Source of the DNA: a virus
Direction: 5' to 3' (one strand)
IMG/VR virus record: IMGVR_UViG_3300008339_000252
Span: 1 to 34,095 of that record
DNA length: 34,095 nt
Shown here: positions 14,617-22,796 of the stretch, piece by piece
Layout: each line of letters begins with the position of its first letter
Position numbering within the stretch: position 1 is the stretch's first letter
Position numbers and translations under genes: made by a program
The notes under the pieces: generated by a model
What the model saw: only the letters and a program-made list of their open reading frames with translations
Database searches by the model: none
What the model was told of the DNA's origin: nothing

Positions 14617-15567
14617 TTATGCTATTAAAGATACGTTTAAAATAAGCTCGGAATTGGGAGCGGTTTGATTGAATCTTAATATTGCATGAGTTGCATTAGC
14701 AGATATACTATACACCCCTAAGTTTGCTGATGTTGGAGAATGTAGCGTCGCATACTCCGTTAAAAAAGCATTGGTGCCATCTGCCACTATTAAAATTTTT
14801 GATACCCTAACGTTCGCCCCATTCTTGACTACAGAGGTTATATCGCCGCCTTTATAATTAGCAGTAATCCAATTATAAACGGTAATTGGAGATCCAGTAG
14901 TAGCTCCGATGTCGCTATTAGCTACATGGGTTTGTATTCCCTCCATTCCCCCTGCCCCATGCCGCCACTCTCCCATCATTGTTATGTTGTCTGTTATTTC
15001 TACAGAACCTGTAAACAATGTATTGGAAGTGATGTTAACAGCATTAGAGGTGATGTTAACAGTGTTGCTGGAAATTGCTAATGTATTGCTTGATATGTTT
15101 GTAACAGCAGAGGCAAGTGATGTATTGGCGCCTGTAAAGCTAGCATTACTTGTAATAATTAATCTATTTCCACTAATATTAACGTTAGCATTGAACGTCG
15201 AATTAGAGCTAACGTTAAGAGTTGGTCCTTGAACAAACATTGTTACAGCATTTATTGATGTAACGGTATTTGTAATTATTACATTGGCAGAAAAAGATGC
15301 ATTGGCTCCAGTAAAGCTAGCATTGCTTGATATAGTCAAATTAGCAGCTGCATTGACGGTACCTCCACGTAAAGCAGTTCCTACTGCTACTGTATTGGCG
15401 CCAAAGATACCAATTAAAGTTGTATTACCGGTTGTATTAGCTCCATCATTAGAGGAGTTGGCAGTAACTACTTCAGATCCTATTGCTGAAATTACTTGAT
15501 TAGTTTTTGTAATAAGAGACGAAAATGTGTCTGTAGCTATTACAACGGAATTTATACTTTTTGCCAT
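14617..15567 (-). CDS. Fibre-like virion protein, paralogous C-terminus
   Basis: A 316-residue protein. Residues 60-195 are a run of short Asn/Ser/Thr beta repeats (SSNTLAISSNTVNITSNAV type), as in a trimeric shaft. A non-repetitive C-terminal domain follows with MMGEWRHGAGGMEGIQTH, ITVYNWITANYKGGDI and SKILIVADGTNAFLTEYATL, which matches the C-terminal domain of the 245-residue protein. The ATG overlaps the stop of the small coiled-coil gene by one base (TAATG). It is likely a short tail fibre or a fibre segment. No lysin or enzymatic motif is seen. Confidence 0.82.
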   Translation of the reverse strand: MAKSINSVVIATDTFSSLITKTNQVISAIGSEVVTANSSNDGANTTGNTTLIGIFGANTVAVGTALRGGTVNAAANLTISSNASFTGANASFSANVIITNTVTSINAVTMFVQGPTLNVSSNSTFNANVNISGNRLIITSNASFTGANTSLASAVTNISSNTLAISSNTVNITSNAVNITSNTLFTGSVEITDNITMMGEWRHGAGGMEGIQTHVANSDIGATTGSPITVYNWITANYKGGDITSVVKNGANVRVSKILIVADGTNAFLTEYATLHSPTSANLGVYSISANATHAILRFNQTAPNSELILNVSLIA

Positions 15568-15782
15568 TATTTGTTACCGGTAATTAACTGAGTTAATAAT
15601 TTTTTAATATCCCCAATATCATTCTTGAGGGCGTTCACTTCATCAACTACTTTTGTTAATGCAATATCTTTTGCACGGGCATCTCTATATGCTTGAAGTG
15701 AGACATTATCTATATTTAGAATAGCTCTAGCCTGTCCTGGAGTATCATCTTTCATATATCCTGGAAATTCAGTCTTTATCAT
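15567..15782 (-). CDS. Small coiled-coil structural protein
   Basis: A 71-residue protein. An N-terminal MIKTEFPGYMKDDTPGQARA segment is followed by ILNIDNVSLQAYRDAR and a heptad-like coiled coil (VVDEVNALKNDIGDIKKLLT, residues 45-64). Small proteins of this shape precede fibre genes in many T4-like marine phages and may trimerise or connect fibre and baseplate. Both ends overlap neighbours (ATGA with the 683-residue gene, TAATG with the fibre gene), which supports it as a real gene despite its size. The connector role is inference. Confidence 0.78.
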   Translation of the reverse strand: MIKTEFPGYMKDDTPGQARAILNIDNVSLQAYRDARAKDIALTKVVDEVNALKNDIGDIKKLLTQLITGNK

Positions 15783-17830
15783 GCAGACACCGCAATTGCT
15801 CTTATATCATTGACATGGGGTACGCGATACTCTGTGGCAGATAATAAAACAATTTTGATTGCAAAGGTTTTATATCCATCAAAAGCAGAGTAGGAGGAAT
15901 TGTAATAACGCACAACGTTGTTATTTTGAATATTAATAAACCCAGAATTTTTCTCAGTAATTTTATCAATACGCAATCCTGAAGAAACCATGCTTGCGTT
16001 AGAAACAACATCTCCTATTGTAAGCGTACTTGTATTTGCTGTTGTTACAATCGATACAATATGATTATTGGGGAAGTTTGGTTGATATACTTTTACCAAA
16101 TCATTTACTGCTATTTCAGTATTAACTGTAGCTCCAGTTCCCGTTATAACAGCACTACCATTTGTGGTTGTATATAACCCAGCTGTCGTAGTACCTGTTT
16201 GGTAGTATGGAATTTTGTATTCTAATTCAACAATGTCATTGCGATTAAAAGGATTACTTAATACATTACTGCTTGTTATTAATTCAAGCTTAGTCCAGTC
16301 TTTATCATCAAATGGATCTGGATCCACGTTGTTATGAAACTTACCAAAGACAATTATATCTGTATTTGCAGGTTTGTAAGCACTCAAATATACACGAACA
16401 TCTTCAGCATCCTGGCCATCGGCCAACACAATACGCTTAGAGATATATTTGCTAATTGCATTTCCTTGAGAACGATATTCGTTAGTATAGTCGTTATTTA
16501 CATCATATCTCGTTACAAATGCATCAAGGTTTTCTTCTTTGACAAAAGGAGACGTATAGGGATTAGTGCTATTAAAGGTCAATTCAGACTCAAAAGATTT
16601 GGCATTATTAAATAGAGTGGCTGAGTTGACAACCTCATTGGATCTAGCTGCAAATACAGCTGGATAACTATCTAAAAATTTAATTTGATTAATTTCTGCG
16701 GTAACTTTATTAGCTCCAGCAGTTCCGTAAGTAGAATTGGCTACATTAAAAGCAACATTTGTTGATGTACCGGCTGGCGTAAATATGGTGTAGGACGGTC
16801 TAACATACCCTGCTTCAAAATCGTCAATTGATTCAATCTTACAGCTAGCTTCCGAATCAACCCCTTTTATAAAGGAATTAGCCGTAAAACGTACAGTAGA
16901 GTTAGCTGTAGAGTTTTCTAGTGTTATACGTTCTGCCAATCCCTTTACGTCATATACAGTAGCCACAGGGGTTATAATATAATTGGCTGTACCATTAGAA
17001 AAGGATGGAGCAACATCAATCGTAAGGGATGTATTGTTTGCAATAGAGACCACCGCACGAACGTCAGCATTACCAACAGTTCCGTCCGTAATTACAAACT
17101 TATCTCCTACTTGTAAAGTGGATGTAAAGGAAGTGCCTGTTCCAACAATAGTAACAATAGAGCTATTAGCAACAACGTTTCCGGTACTTGGAGCATTGTT
17201 TTGCCAAACATACTCTCCGCCTTTAAAATTACCAGAAATACTATTAGCGTAGAATTTAATAAATTCATTACTATTATTTTGAAGCTTAAAGGTACTAGCA
17301 GTAGAAGTAAATTTAGCTATTTTTAAATTAAATTTTAGATCAGCATCTTTTAAAGAAGTTAGTTGTTTACCGTTGGTGATGGTATAAAAGAATCCATCTA
17401 CCTTGCCAGAATTAACTTGGGTGCTGTTAGTTGTGTTAAGAATGTTTTCTCCAGCCTTATTCCACCAAAGACCAAAATCATTATCGCTACCATCGAATTT
17501 TACTAAGATAGCATAATTTTGAGTTGTCTTAACAGGAACGGGGAAGTTAAAAGAAAAAGTCGTAGCTGTAGAAGCTGTATTAGATTCGTATACATTATCA
17601 TATTCTCTACGAGCTACTTCAGGAAAAGCTTGATCCAAAACAGGTATCTCATTATCTACTGGACATATATGTACGGAAACTCCAGGCTTATAAATGCCAG
17701 TACTAGCTTTACCTATTACAGGTTTTGTCTTAAAATATAAATCAACACTTGTAATAAAGATGGTATCTGCTTGTCTAACAGCATCTTTGTCAATATAAAA
17801 CGTTTGTGCTAAATCAAATTCTGATGCCAT
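15779..17830 (-). CDS. Large virion structural protein (baseplate/fibre-associated)
   Basis: A 683-residue protein beginning MASEFDLAQTFYIDKDAVRQ, then TIFITSVDLYFKTKP and KPGVSVHICPVD. This N-terminal pattern recurs in virion proteins of T4-like marine phages, where it lies between the baseplate wedge and the fibre genes as it does here. Two copies of a small module containing GTGTSFTSTLQVGDKF or GTGATVNTEIAVNDLV are seen, and a similar one exists in the 1497-residue protein. The rest is beta-rich with a WNKAGE segment near 125. GGAG before the ATG overlaps the upstream stop and gives a good ribosome-binding site. It is not a homologue of T4 gp9-gp12 that I can identify by eye. Confidence 0.82.
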   Translation of the reverse strand: MASEFDLAQTFYIDKDAVRQADTIFITSVDLYFKTKPVIGKASTGIYKPGVSVHICPVDNEIPVLDQAFPEVARREYDNVYESNTASTATTFSFNFPVPVKTTQNYAILVKFDGSDNDFGLWWNKAGENILNTTNSTQVNSGKVDGFFYTITNGKQLTSLKDADLKFNLKIAKFTSTASTFKLQNNSNEFIKFYANSISGNFKGGEYVWQNNAPSTGNVVANSSIVTIVGTGTSFTSTLQVGDKFVITDGTVGNADVRAVVSIANNTSLTIDVAPSFSNGTANYIITPVATVYDVKGLAERITLENSTANSTVRFTANSFIKGVDSEASCKIESIDDFEAGYVRPSYTIFTPAGTSTNVAFNVANSTYGTAGANKVTAEINQIKFLDSYPAVFAARSNEVVNSATLFNNAKSFESELTFNSTNPYTSPFVKEENLDAFVTRYDVNNDYTNEYRSQGNAISKYISKRIVLADGQDAEDVRVYLSAYKPANTDIIVFGKFHNNVDPDPFDDKDWTKLELITSSNVLSNPFNRNDIVELEYKIPYYQTGTTTAGLYTTTNGSAVITGTGATVNTEIAVNDLVKVYQPNFPNNHIVSIVTTANTSTLTIGDVVSNASMVSSGLRIDKITEKNSGFINIQNNNVVRYYNSSYSAFDGYKTFAIKIVLLSATEYRVPHVNDIRAIAVSA

Positions 17831-18256
17831 TTATTTTTCTCCAAATCCTGCTTGGAACTCTTCTTCCGTGGGTCTGTACGCTTCAATATTAATATAATCT
17901 ACAGCATAAGAAAACGCATCAGTTACGTAACTAGTAGCCAATACTGCTTGATTTATATTTGCTATTACCAATTGTTTTTTCCCTGCCAAAGAATTAATAA
18001 GACTATAATATTCTGATAATTCTGTAGTTAAATTAGGTAAGTTGGAAGTGTAATAATATACTAATTCCAGCTTACCATTACTATCGCTAATAAGAGGATC
18101 CCCGAGCTTCCCTCCAATAGGTTTAAATTGTGTGTTAGAAACTAGTTTATTTTCAAAGTACAAGTAATGATAGGTCAATGGAAGTAACCCGCTTACACTA
18201 ATATTAAAGGCCTGATCCCTAACTACAAAAACAATCTGAGGTTTACGTGTTGGCAT
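17831..18256 (-). CDS. Unrecognised 141-residue virion-region protein
   Basis: A 141-residue protein with IVFVVRDQAFNISVSGLLPL at the N-terminus, a HYLYFENKLV strand, a QFKPIGGKLGDPLISDSNG segment and a helical C-terminal part (TELSEYYSLINSLAGKKQLV). No family is recognised. The GGKLGD..SDSNGKLE pattern resembles an Ig-like or filament-type domain. It ends directly against the ATG of the 683-residue gene (GGAGAAAAATAAATG), so the two are translationally coupled. It probably contributes to the same baseplate or fibre substructure. Small size and lack of catalytic residues argue against an enzyme. Confidence 0.75.
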   Translation of the reverse strand: MPTRKPQIVFVVRDQAFNISVSGLLPLTYHYLYFENKLVSNTQFKPIGGKLGDPLISDSNGKLELVYYYTSNLPNLTTELSEYYSLINSLAGKKQLVIANINQAVLATSYVTDAFSYAVDYINIEAYRPTEEEFQAGFGEK

Positions 18257-18283
18257 ATTAGATTTTACTCTCTGTCATGATAT

Positions 18284-18291
18284 TATTTATC
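18284..18291 (-). promoter_or_regulatory. Possible weak late promoter GATAAATA
   Basis: Read on the minus strand this is GATAAATA, one mismatch from the T4 late consensus, in the 38-nt gap before the 141-residue gene and 27 nt upstream of its ATG. The same octamer occurs inside a coding region near 23144-23153, so specificity is low. The relatively long gap is the main support. Confidence 0.35.
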
Positions 18292-18294
18292 ACT

Positions 18295-21200
18295 TTATTT
18301 TTCCGGTTGAAGTACGTTGGACGATTTACTTTCAATAAGTTTTCCTAACTTTGATATTGTTCGTAACAATACAAATACTAGAATTAACATTATTCCTTTT
18401 CCAAAACCAGCTGGCTTTTTACTTGGCCCAAATACACGTTGCCATACACCAACTACCTTACAAATTGGAACGCCTACCATAGCAATCATTTGACCTGTTG
18501 TATTGTTCTTATTCAATACGCCCATCTTAAATGCCATGTACTCGGCCCAAGGAGTAGCAATTTCTACTGCCCATTTTGTAGACCAGGCTTGCGCTGCTTT
18601 ACTGAAGTCCTCATCGTTTAGCCAAGGTATCATTTTAGGACCTTTACCGCTCATCCAGTCCACCACGATTTCAGCCCAAGCCCTATATCCATTGTAAATG
18701 TCTGGATGAGTCTTCACAAGCTGAGCTCCAAATGCTTGGTCGGCTTCGTATATTTCTTTACTGAGTAAGCCAAGTTCATATAACTTAGTACATATAATCT
18801 TACCAGGACCTCTGCCAGGCAATATGCCAAAAAGCCAACGATCTCCATCCCCGCCACCACTTTGAGGATCGGGAATGATTTGTACCTCTCCGCGGGCTAG
18901 TAATCTAAACGTTCCAGGAGCAACAACCACTGAACCACTATAGTTTGTTTTATTACCATCGGAATTTACTGTAGAAGTAGCTAGTTCTTGTTTTACAAGA
19001 GTCTCCTCTACGTATGGCAACATTAAGGAATTGTTTGCAAAAATAGCTGCGTTGGTTGTAGCATTTGTTCTATCAAATACAAGATTTAAATTGTATTGCT
19101 TAGAGCGAGGATGCAATTCACTTAATGATTGTTCAATTGTAGCATTAAATTCTTTGCTTGTTGTATCTACAACCGTGTAGTCATCAAAGTTGTCAACAAA
19201 GAAACCATTTTTAAATCTGTTAATGGCTGGATTAACAGAGCTTGGAATAATTAAATCTTTTACTTTAGTTTCTAATAAATTTAAGCTGACATAATATTCA
19301 AGCTGATTGACTCGTTTTTCTAAAACGCCAATATCAGCCATATTATAAGACTTGGATTGAGTATTTTCTTCAAATTGAGTTGTGGTAATATTAGCGCTGT
19401 AAAGAGAAAGTCGCTTGTTGATTTCTCCTGATTCGTTACCGGCATTTTTACTTGCGATAGTAACGTTTGTGTTACCCAAAACCATTGGCAAAGATGGATA
19501 TGGGTTTGTTGTTACAATGGCAAGGGTGACACTATCAGCTGGTTTACGGGGAGGACGGGGATTGTTAATAACTGACGAACCCTCCAACACTTCAAACGAA
19601 CCATCTTTTTTAGCAATAACTCTATCTGTTCGAGACAAGTAGTATTCCGCATCAAAGGATACTTCAGAATCTGGAGCAGGAAAGAGTTTATCGTTGCTAT
19701 TAAAGCTCTCCGTATTTGCTGGGTTAATCGGAGCTCCCCCAACTGTGTTTGCAATAGCTACTGTATTTGCTACGTAAGGACGAAAATCAAATGTATCCCG
19801 TAAATCAAAATACTTTTTATCAGATGTTATGACTTCCGGAATCTCAAGAGTATTAACAGTATTGCTCGATGCTGCTAATGTTAATGTATCATTAATAGAA
19901 TAGGAAGATACTGTTAAGAAACCTTCAGCGGATGATGTGTAATTATCAAGTTTTACTAATAGCCATTGGGTACCCGAAATGCCTAAAGTTGATGTGCCTT
20001 TCTTGACAAGATAAGACTGGCCATAAAAATTACCATCATGTCCTTGATCAATATAAAAATGTTTGGTAACATCTAAATCAGCTGCTGTATTACCAAAGTA
20101 AACATTTTTAAGACGTACAGCATCTGGTAAACCTAAACACCACGGACCTGTAGAGCTTGCAGAGTTGTTTCCTGTATAGATTTTAACATAACTATCCCGT
20201 TGTACTGCTTTTGTAGATTCTGTTGCAGTGGAGCGACGTACGTTATAAGTAACAGCTGCATTTGTTGGAGCTGCTAAAGATTCATTTAAATGAATCTTCA
20301 ATGTTGTGCTACTGCTTCCTGTATTAACAACGCGAGCACTTCTTGTAGATAAAGGAATTGGATAAAAAGCAGGAAAGAATTTTTTAACTTTTGTAGTTGT
20401 ATTAGCAAAGCTAACGTTGGCATCGATGGAGATTGAAGATGAGTTAGTAATTCCTGTTATACATCTTACATCAGAAACTGTATTGTTTGGAGCCAGTAAT
20501 ATATAATCTCCAACTTGCAAATCTACAGTAAAAGATGTACCAGTGCCAGTTAAATTGTTTGACGTTGTTAGGGTTGCAACAGAACCTGATAGATTAGCGG
20601 CCGCTTCAGCATTAGCCAAAGGAATAACAATTACGTCTTCTTTTTCATTAGAAGTTAAGCTAGTATCGGCTGTGTAGGGAAATTGTTCTCCTGCGGAAAT
20701 CAATGTAAGAGTCAACATACCATTAGCAGCAATTGTTGCTGCCTCATTTGTCGTTCTATATGTAAAGCTAACGCCATTTGCTACTTTAACAGCTTTTAGT
20801 CCTGTAGTAAACAAAAGATTGTTGTTGTCGGTATCTTTTAAAACAGTTTCGTTTGCAGTAGTGGACGCATTATATTCTTGTACTGCATCACATATGCCAT
20901 CATTGGTGCCATTGTAGTACAACGCTCTGACATTCTTAAATGCATAACCAACACCCATTTTAATATCAAATAGATACAAACGATAAACAGCAGCTGCTGT
21001 ACCTGGCTCCCCAGATTCATACACAAGAGAACGCATGCGAGCAGTACCTATTTCGGAACCAGCTGGAGTAATGCTTGTTCCGGTAGGGAATGTAACACTG
21101 CCAACAAGGTTTGTAACAGCACTGCGGAGACTAACAGTATCTCCAGATTTAAATCCAAACACACCAGCTAAATTATTAACGCGTACATAGTTGCCATAGT

Positions 21201-22788
21201 TAGCAGTAATAATTTGGTTTGTTTTTATTAAAGTGTTTGATGACTTTTTAATATCTAGATATGTATTTTTTAAAGTTTGAATCCGCTCACCAGAAATGTA
21301 AGCAAGACCTGGATCTACTAGAACACTATTATGGGTTACGTTAGCTGTATCTTGATCTTTTGTAATTACTAAAAACTCATCAACAACAAAGTCGCCATTA
21401 GTTTCATTGGTACGACGAGCAAATTCTTTACCTAAAGTATTGTAAACTGTGTTACGATTTTCTTTATATGGCTCTCCATTTTTAAATTCTACTAATGCAA
21501 AGAATTCTACGTTTGCAGCTGCATTAGCTGAACTTAACGTTATGAGTTCCGGAACAAGTTTTAATCGATCAGCACCAGGGGCTGTATAATTTGTTGTACC
21601 AAGAGCATTATCATACAACGTATCATCTGTATAAACGTTTACAGTGGCTTCAGTTGTTTTAAATCCTACAACTACGTTATTAGGCGAGCTTGAATATTTG
21701 TCAACGACAATGACTTGAGGATCGACGCGGAGGAAATATCCTTTTTGGTAGATAATACCTTCTGTGGTAGCAAAGGCATATCCATTACCAACAGGAGCGG
21801 TGAAACTATTATTTGCAATTAATATCTGAGCTTTATAATTGAGAGCTGTTAAACTTAATGTACTAATAGAAGCAGTGTTATTAGTCGGCTTAATTGTTGC
21901 ATAAGGAGCAATTACGTAATTATTACCACCCGATTGAACTGTAACGCTTGTTACAACTCCCAAAGAGTCTGTTGTAACAATACCAGAAGCTCCACTACCA
22001 ACTAAGCTTACTACGTTAGCAACGGCTCCTGAAGAACCTCCGGTCACGTTGTAGCCAGGTGTAAACGTCCATTCAGCGCTATTTGCTGATGTGTTTGCTA
22101 AATCAGCATTTAATGGTTTGATTTGTAATACAAGACTATTAACAATAATGCTATTATTTACTCCAATAATTGTAGCTTGAGCTCCTGTAGTAGCTTGAGT
22201 GATTGTTTCTCCATTTGAGAACGAACCGGAGGAAGTATTGACACTAAGAGCACTTACAAAAACAAGACCATCAGAGTTAGAAAAATTCAAACCCCCATTA
22301 TTAACATTAACACTATAAAGAGGATAATCTGTACTATAAACGGTTAGAGTTTGACCGTTAGCAAATGTAGATGTGTTTCCTGTATCAGAACTATTAACAT
22401 ATTGGAGATATAATGTATTTAAATTTGGGTTGGTTTGCTGGAATCCAGAAACGCTTTCTACAACTCGAGCCACAAGATTTGAAGTGTTTCGTACAAAAAG
22501 ACTTTCATAACCTGTAGGGTTAACAGGCTGACCATCTACTTGTAAGTCAGCAATTTTAATATATTGATAATTTGGAAGATACCTAAAATTGACGCCACTT
22601 ATAATAGTGCCGCTTTTGAATACATGATCTCCAAAGCGTTCAATTTGCTTTTGGAGAATGGTTTGAAGTTGGTTTAATTCGCGAGCTTGTACAGCAACAC
22701 TGGGCTTAAACAAAATACTGTAAAAGTCTTTTGTCTCTGTATAGTCGTCGAAATATGGACTACTGGAAAGGTTTGTTTCGAGTGGCAT
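18295..22788 (-). CDS. Giant DUF4815-type virion protein with C-terminal membrane segment
   Basis: A 1497-residue protein. The N-terminus (SSSPYFDDYTETKDFYSILF, then KPSVAVQARELNQLQTILQKQIERFGDHVF) is the DUF4815 signature seen in large structural proteins of T4-like marine phages. The long middle is beta-rich with several copies of modules also found in gp7, gp8 and the 683-residue protein. The C-terminal ~150 residues change character: a helical WAEIVVDWMSGKGPK region, GQMIAMVGVPICK, and one hydrophobic stretch GIMLILVFVLLRTISK near residues 1463-1478 that looks like a membrane helix. AAGAGGA 4 nt before the ATG is a good ribosome-binding site. Likely baseplate peripheral or fibre-network protein in the T4 gp10 position, but homology to gp10 is not visible. 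Confidence 0.85.
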   Translation of the reverse strand: MPLETNLSSSPYFDDYTETKDFYSILFKPSVAVQARELNQLQTILQKQIERFGDHVFKSGTIISGVNFRYLPNYQYIKIADLQVDGQPVNPTGYESLFVRNTSNLVARVVESVSGFQQTNPNLNTLYLQYVNSSDTGNTSTFANGQTLTVYSTDYPLYSVNVNNGGLNFSNSDGLVFVSALSVNTSSGSFSNGETITQATTGAQATIIGVNNSIIVNSLVLQIKPLNADLANTSANSAEWTFTPGYNVTGGSSGAVANVVSLVGSGASGIVTTDSLGVVTSVTVQSGGNNYVIAPYATIKPTNNTASISTLSLTALNYKAQILIANNSFTAPVGNGYAFATTEGIIYQKGYFLRVDPQVIVVDKYSSSPNNVVVGFKTTEATVNVYTDDTLYDNALGTTNYTAPGADRLKLVPELITLSSANAAANVEFFALVEFKNGEPYKENRNTVYNTLGKEFARRTNETNGDFVVDEFLVITKDQDTANVTHNSVLVDPGLAYISGERIQTLKNTYLDIKKSSNTLIKTNQIITANYGNYVRVNNLAGVFGFKSGDTVSLRSAVTNLVGSVTFPTGTSITPAGSEIGTARMRSLVYESGEPGTAAAVYRLYLFDIKMGVGYAFKNVRALYYNGTNDGICDAVQEYNASTTANETVLKDTDNNNLLFTTGLKAVKVANGVSFTYRTTNEAATIAANGMLTLTLISAGEQFPYTADTSLTSNEKEDVIVIPLANAEAAANLSGSVATLTTSNNLTGTGTSFTVDLQVGDYILLAPNNTVSDVRCITGITNSSSISIDANVSFANTTTKVKKFFPAFYPIPLSTRSARVVNTGSSSTTLKIHLNESLAAPTNAAVTYNVRRSTATESTKAVQRDSYVKIYTGNNSASSTGPWCLGLPDAVRLKNVYFGNTAADLDVTKHFYIDQGHDGNFYGQSYLVKKGTSTLGISGTQWLLVKLDNYTSSAEGFLTVSSYSINDTLTLAASSNTVNTLEIPEVITSDKKYFDLRDTFDFRPYVANTVAIANTVGGAPINPANTESFNSNDKLFPAPDSEVSFDAEYYLSRTDRVIAKKDGSFEVLEGSSVINNPRPPRKPADSVTLAIVTTNPYPSLPMVLGNTNVTIASKNAGNESGEINKRLSLYSANITTTQFEENTQSKSYNMADIGVLEKRVNQLEYYVSLNLLETKVKDLIIPSSVNPAINRFKNGFFVDNFDDYTVVDTTSKEFNATIEQSLSELHPRSKQYNLNLVFDRTNATTNAAIFANNSLMLPYVEETLVKQELATSTVNSDGNKTNYSGSVVVAPGTFRLLARGEVQIIPDPQSGGGDGDRWLFGILPGRGPGKIICTKLYELGLLSKEIYEADQAFGAQLVKTHPDIYNGYRAWAEIVVDWMSGKGPKMIPWLNDEDFSKAAQAWSTKWAVEIATPWAEYMAFKMGVLNKNNTTGQMIAMVGVPICKVVGVWQRVFGPSKKPAGFGKGIMLILVFVLLRTISKLGKLIESKSSNVLQPEK
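20277..20298. repeat. 22-bp perfect palindrome inside the giant structural gene
   Basis: Bases 20277-20287 (aagattcattt) and 20288-20298 (aaatgaatctt) are exact reverse complements with no spacer. It encodes KIHLNES on the minus strand. By chance such a palindrome is rare in a window of this size, but selection for it is unproven. Confidence 0.8.
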
Positions 22789-22796
22789 AGGTCCTC

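Noticed and set aside
15779-22788. Assigning the 1497- and 683-residue proteins as T4 gp9, gp10, gp11 or gp12
   Set aside because: Position is suggestive, but no motif of those T4 proteins is visible; naming would be by synteny only.
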